The position numbers were made by a program, and so were the translations under genes. DNA of 64,000 bases from Bacillota bacterium (GTDB lineage Bacteria > Bacillota > Clostridia > DSM-8532). Where the stretch lies: assembly GCA_022702935.2 (NCBI GenBank), contig JAKIML020000077.1, forward strand, positions 1-64,000, in the 5' to 3' direction. The notes under the pieces were generated by a model that saw only the letters and a program-made list of their open reading frames with translations, was not told the DNA's origin and did no database searches. Positions 61,295-64,000 of the stretch are shown here, in pieces; the stretch's first letter is position 1, and each line of letters begins with the position of its first letter.

Positions 61295-62326
61295 TTATGT
61301 GGGCTGATGACCCTGCCCGATGGCCAGGGAGGGCACGGCATTTAAGGTAAAATCCGAAAATTCTCCGGCCTTATAGGAATAATATCCGGCGGCCGCAATC
61401 ATGGCGGCATTGTCGGTACATAGCACAGGTGGTGGATAAAGGGCGATCATGCCCTTCTTTTTTGCTCTTTTTTCCAGAGTCTCGCGAAGAAGGGTATTGG
61501 AGGCCACTCCGCCTGCCAGGCACAGCGTCTTCACGCCAAGCGCACTGGCCGCCGCAACGGCGTGATCCACCAGAACATCAATGACGGCCTGCTGGAAGGA
61601 GGCGCAGATATCGGGGATATTGAGGGCTTCCCCTTTTTGCCGGGCCTGATTGACCTGGTTAATGACAGCGGTCTTCAAGCCCGAGAATGAAAAATCGTAG
61701 GAGCCATCCTGGAACTGAACCCTCGGAAAACGATAGGCTTTAGGATCCCCCTGTCGTGCTTGCTTATCCACAGCAGGCCCACCCGGATAGCCCAGCCCCA
61801 GTACACGGGCAATCTTATCAAAGGCCTCTCCGGCCGCATCATCCCGGGTCCGGCCTAAGATCCTGAAGTCCAGGTAATCCTTCACATGGACAATATGGCT
61901 ATGGCCCCCCGAAACCACCAGGCAGACAAAGGGGGGCTTGAGATCAGGATGTGCAATATAGTTTGCGGCAATATGGCCCTCAATATGGTGCACCTTGATA
62001 AGAGGCTTGTCCAACGCCGCCGCTATGGCCTTGGCGGCTGTCACGCCCACCAGGAGGGCGCCTACAAGCCCCGGCCCGTAGGTTACGGCAATGCCGCTGA
62101 TATCCTCGAGGTTCACTTCCGCCTCTTTCAAAGCCCTGTCAATGACGGGCAGAATCAGCTCCACATGCTTTCTGGATGCAATTTCGGGAACAACACCCCC
62201 ATATTCGGCATGCAGGTCAATCTGGGATGCAATGGTATTGGACAAGACAGTCCGGCCATGGGCCACCACCGACGCCGAGGTCTCATCACAACTTGTCTCA
62301 ATGCCCAGGATGAGGTCTTGGTTCAT
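61295..62326 (-). CDS. tsaD: tRNA N6-threonylcarbamoyladenosine synthase subunit TsaD
   Basis: A 343-residue ASKHA-fold protein. Metal ligands in [11 protein letters not shown] (near residue 110), [14 protein letters not shown] start, VSGGHSHIV, and [13 protein letters not shown] at the end. It performs the last step of t6A37 in ANN-decoding tRNAs. AGGTGA five bases before the ATG. Confidence 0.96.
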   Translation of the reverse strand: MNQDLILGIETSCDETSASVVAHGRTVLSNTIASQIDLHAEYGGVVPEIASRKHVELILPVIDRALKEAEVNLEDISGIAVTYGPGLVGALLVGVTAAKAIAAALDKPLIKVHHIEGHIAANYIAHPDLKPPFVCLVVSGGHSHIVHVKDYLDFRILGRTRDDAAGEAFDKIARVLGLGYPGGPAVDKQARQGDPKAYRFPRVQFQDGSYDFSFSGLKTAVINQVNQARQKGEALNIPDICASFQQAVIDVLVDHAVAAASALGVKTLCLAGGVASNTLLRETLEKRAKKKGMIALYPPPVLCTDNAAMIAAAGYYSYKAGEFSDFTLNAVPSLAIGQGHQPT

Positions 62327-62394
62327 TTAAATCACCTGTTTAATTCTATAGAGTATTTCTCCGTTTTCTTACTATGTATCTAAAAAGCCATTCC

Positions 62395-63213
62395 TTAGTT
62401 CTTAAGCACCTTCAGGAACACCTGGGCCCCTATAATCATAAGCCCGAGGATAATGACATAGTAGGCAAAATACTTCATCTTCATTTTCTTTACGGCCGCC
62501 AGCATAAGCCTGATGGCCAGGAATCCCGTGATGCCCGCTGCCGCCATTCCCGCCAGAAGATTGGTAAGGCCTATGGCTTCAAAGGAAAGGGTATTGCCTT
62601 TAACCAGGTCCAGCGTATCCAAAAGGACACCGCCCATAATGGGCGGAATGGACATCAAAAACGAGAAGTCTGCTGCAAACTCTCTGCAAAAACCAAGGGC
62701 CAGCGCTGTGGTAATGGTCATGCCCGACCGGGACACCGAGGGCAGCAGGGCGATGCCCTGGGCCGCACCCATCAAAAGTGAATCGGAGGTCTTAAGCTCC
62801 TCAAGGCCTTTTCGGCCATTTCCCAGCTTCTCACCAAGCGCAATGGCCAGGCCTGTAAAAATAAACCCCGGCCCTAAAAGCGCTGAACTCACATAGGTTC
62901 CCTCAATGGCGTCCCCAAGCAACAGGGTAAGAATCACTGCCGGAATGGTGGACACCAGGATTTGCATAGGGAACTTTGAAAAAGGATGTTTAAGGATCTC
63001 CCATACCTTTTTCCAATAGTGGATGATAACAGCGAAGAGTGTTGCCAGATGCAGGGCAACATAATAAGTCATGATCATTGCCCTTGAAGACTCGGAAGAA
63101 AGATCGATCCCTAATAGCTTCTGCACAAGCACCAGATGCCCCGAGCTGCTGATGGGAAGGAATTCGGTCAGGCCCTGAACCATTCCCAGAATAATGGCCT
63201 CAAGCAGGGTCAT
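62395..63213 (-). CDS. uppP: Undecaprenyl-diphosphatase UppP (BacA)
   Basis: A 272-residue membrane enzyme recycling the lipid carrier for wall synthesis. MVQGLTEFLPISSSGHLVLVQ (first active-site motif), SVSRSGMTITTAL (second), about seven to eight membrane helices. Bacitracin target pathway. Minus strand, next to tsaD. Confidence 0.96.
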   Translation of the reverse strand: MTLLEAIILGMVQGLTEFLPISSSGHLVLVQKLLGIDLSSESSRAMIMTYYVALHLATLFAVIIHYWKKVWEILKHPFSKFPMQILVSTIPAVILTLLLGDAIEGTYVSSALLGPGFIFTGLAIALGEKLGNGRKGLEELKTSDSLLMGAAQGIALLPSVSRSGMTITTALALGFCREFAADFSFLMSIPPIMGGVLLDTLDLVKGNTLSFEAIGLTNLLAGMAAAGITGFLAIRLMLAAVKKMKMKYFAYYVIILGLMIIGAQVFLKVLKN

Positions 63214-63306
63214 CCTATCACGTCCTGTTTGGAACTCCTCACAAACCCATTATATTATACCGCCAGGGGTATTATTTCTACAAGAAAAGGGTTTGATTTC
63301 TGGCCG

Positions 63307-64000
63307 TTACTTCTCGGGCTTGAAGGCTGCCTCCACATACTTGTTGGGTGAATTCCAGAAGATCCATTCGGTATAACCCGCATCATATACAGCCTGAATC
63401 TGGGCCCGGTATTCCTCCACCCCGTACTCCTGCCAATAACCATCGGGCAGGTAGGATGCGGTGAAGCCCTGGATATAGGGGCGCATATTGAGATTATAGC
63501 CTTCCTGCTTTTCTATACGGCTCTTGCCCACCAGGAGCGTATTGTACACCACCTCATAGGGCTTTAAGTCGGGATGGGTAAACTTAATGCCGTTGATGGT
63601 CTGTCCCACCTTGTTGCTCATGGAACCCTTGGGTGCGTTATTGGCATAGTGGGAGGGATAGATCATGGGGCAGATATAGTCCAGGCTCTTGCCAATGGTC
63701 TCTAAGGACTGGCCGATTTCCCCATAGTCCTTGGTGGCAATCAGGGGCATGCCAAAGACATCGGCCGAGATAATGGTATCGGCAGGAAGCCTGTTTCTGG
63801 CATAACGAATGAAGCCTTCAATGACATCATGCCGCTCCTGACCGGGCTCCAGATTAATTTTATAATTGTACAGGGAGGTCTCGGGGAAGCGGATATAGTC
63901 AAACTGTATTTCGTCAAAGCCGAATTGGATAGCCTCCTCGGCCACACTGACAACATACTCCCAGGCGTCCTTGTTGGTGGCGTCCAGCCACATGGAATAG
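63307..64000 (-). CDS. Putative glycoside hydrolase (DUF4015-type), C-terminal part
   Basis: At least 230 residues, open at the window's end: YSMWLDATNKDAWEYVVSVAEEAIQF..., GFDEIQFDYIRFPE (strand with the likely acid), ISADVFGM, YICPMIYPSHYANN, TEWIFWNS. This is the C-terminal half of the TIM-barrel DUF4015 family of predicted glycosyl hydrolases in spore-forming Firmicutes. The reading frame continues past base 64000, so the true N-terminus is unseen. Confidence 0.8.
   Translation of the reverse strand, partial: YSMWLDATNKDAWEYVVSVAEEAIQFGFDEIQFDYIRFPETSLYNYKINLEPGQERHDVIEGFIRYARNRLPADTIISADVFGMPLIATKDYGEIGQSLETIGKSLDYICPMIYPSHYANNAPKGSMSNKVGQTINGIKFTHPDLKPYEVVYNTLLVGKSRIEKQEGYNLNMRPYIQGFTASYLPDGYWQEYGVEEYRAQIQAVYDAGYTEWIFWNSPNKYVEAAFKPEK

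Overview
The window reads as chromosomal DNA of an endospore-forming, anaerobic member of the Clostridia (Firmicutes). The taxonomic evidence is gene content: spoIIR, the fapR-plsX-fabH-fabD-fabG-acpP-fabF order next to rnc, a methionine T-box leader, LexA boxes of the Gram-positive GAAC-N4-GTTC type, HAAS/PadR and YtrA-type operons, an oxygen-sensitive class I fumarase subunit and many radical SAM enzymes. I did not compute base composition, but most of the window looks close to half G+C. One island (about 9.5-12.35 kb) is visibly AT-rich. No tRNA or rRNA genes and no CRISPR array were seen.

Layout. 0-0.34 kb: the 5' end of a probable group IIC intron lying just after the terminator of a probable 6S RNA (minus strand). 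0.4-2.5 kb: a radical SAM DNA repair/modification pair behind twin LexA boxes. 2.5-9.4 kb: housekeeping genes (threonine aldolase, HAD phosphatase, rsmI, fumarase alpha subunit, Elp3-like radical SAM, rnc, PHP phosphatase). 9.5-12.35 kb: a small integrated element with an HTH-ParA gene, a partner gene and a serine recombinase remnant. It sits inside what was a bidirectional terminator. 12.4-18.5 kb: FapR-controlled fatty acid synthesis cluster. 18.7-32 kb: adenylate-forming ligase, Flp-like pilin, recX-recA, murJ, cinA, engB, recN-argR-nadK, a GT-C-like membrane protein and a PadR/HAAS operon. 32.2-38.5 kb: twin ferritin-like genes, T-box-metG and a YtrA-type ABC operon. 38.5-43.7 kb: an amino-sugar operon with a NagR-type regulator, a decapitated tyrS and a chemoreceptor. 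43.7-47.8 kb: radical SAM pair plus RNase G. 48-64 kb: orphan histidine kinase, serC, a giant secreted alpha-2-macroglobulin-like protein, RluA, spoIIR, Lrp, MBL hydrolase, pyrG, lytic transglycosylase, a DnaA-box cluster, tsaD, uppP and a partial glycoside-hydrolase-like gene.

The most unusual parts are these. First, the 2.85 kb element, whose two ends allow attP and attB to be reconstructed. It carries a ParA fused to a DNA-binding domain with a 49-bp dyad in its own promoter. Second, the double LexA control of the radical SAM repair gene. Third, the tyrS gene cut off exactly at a chemoreceptor stop codon. Fourth, a promoter/ribosome-site dyad in front of the lytic transglycosylase. Fifth, a transporter-less amino-sugar operon. 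All functional calls come from reading protein motifs and order by eye; no database search was run.
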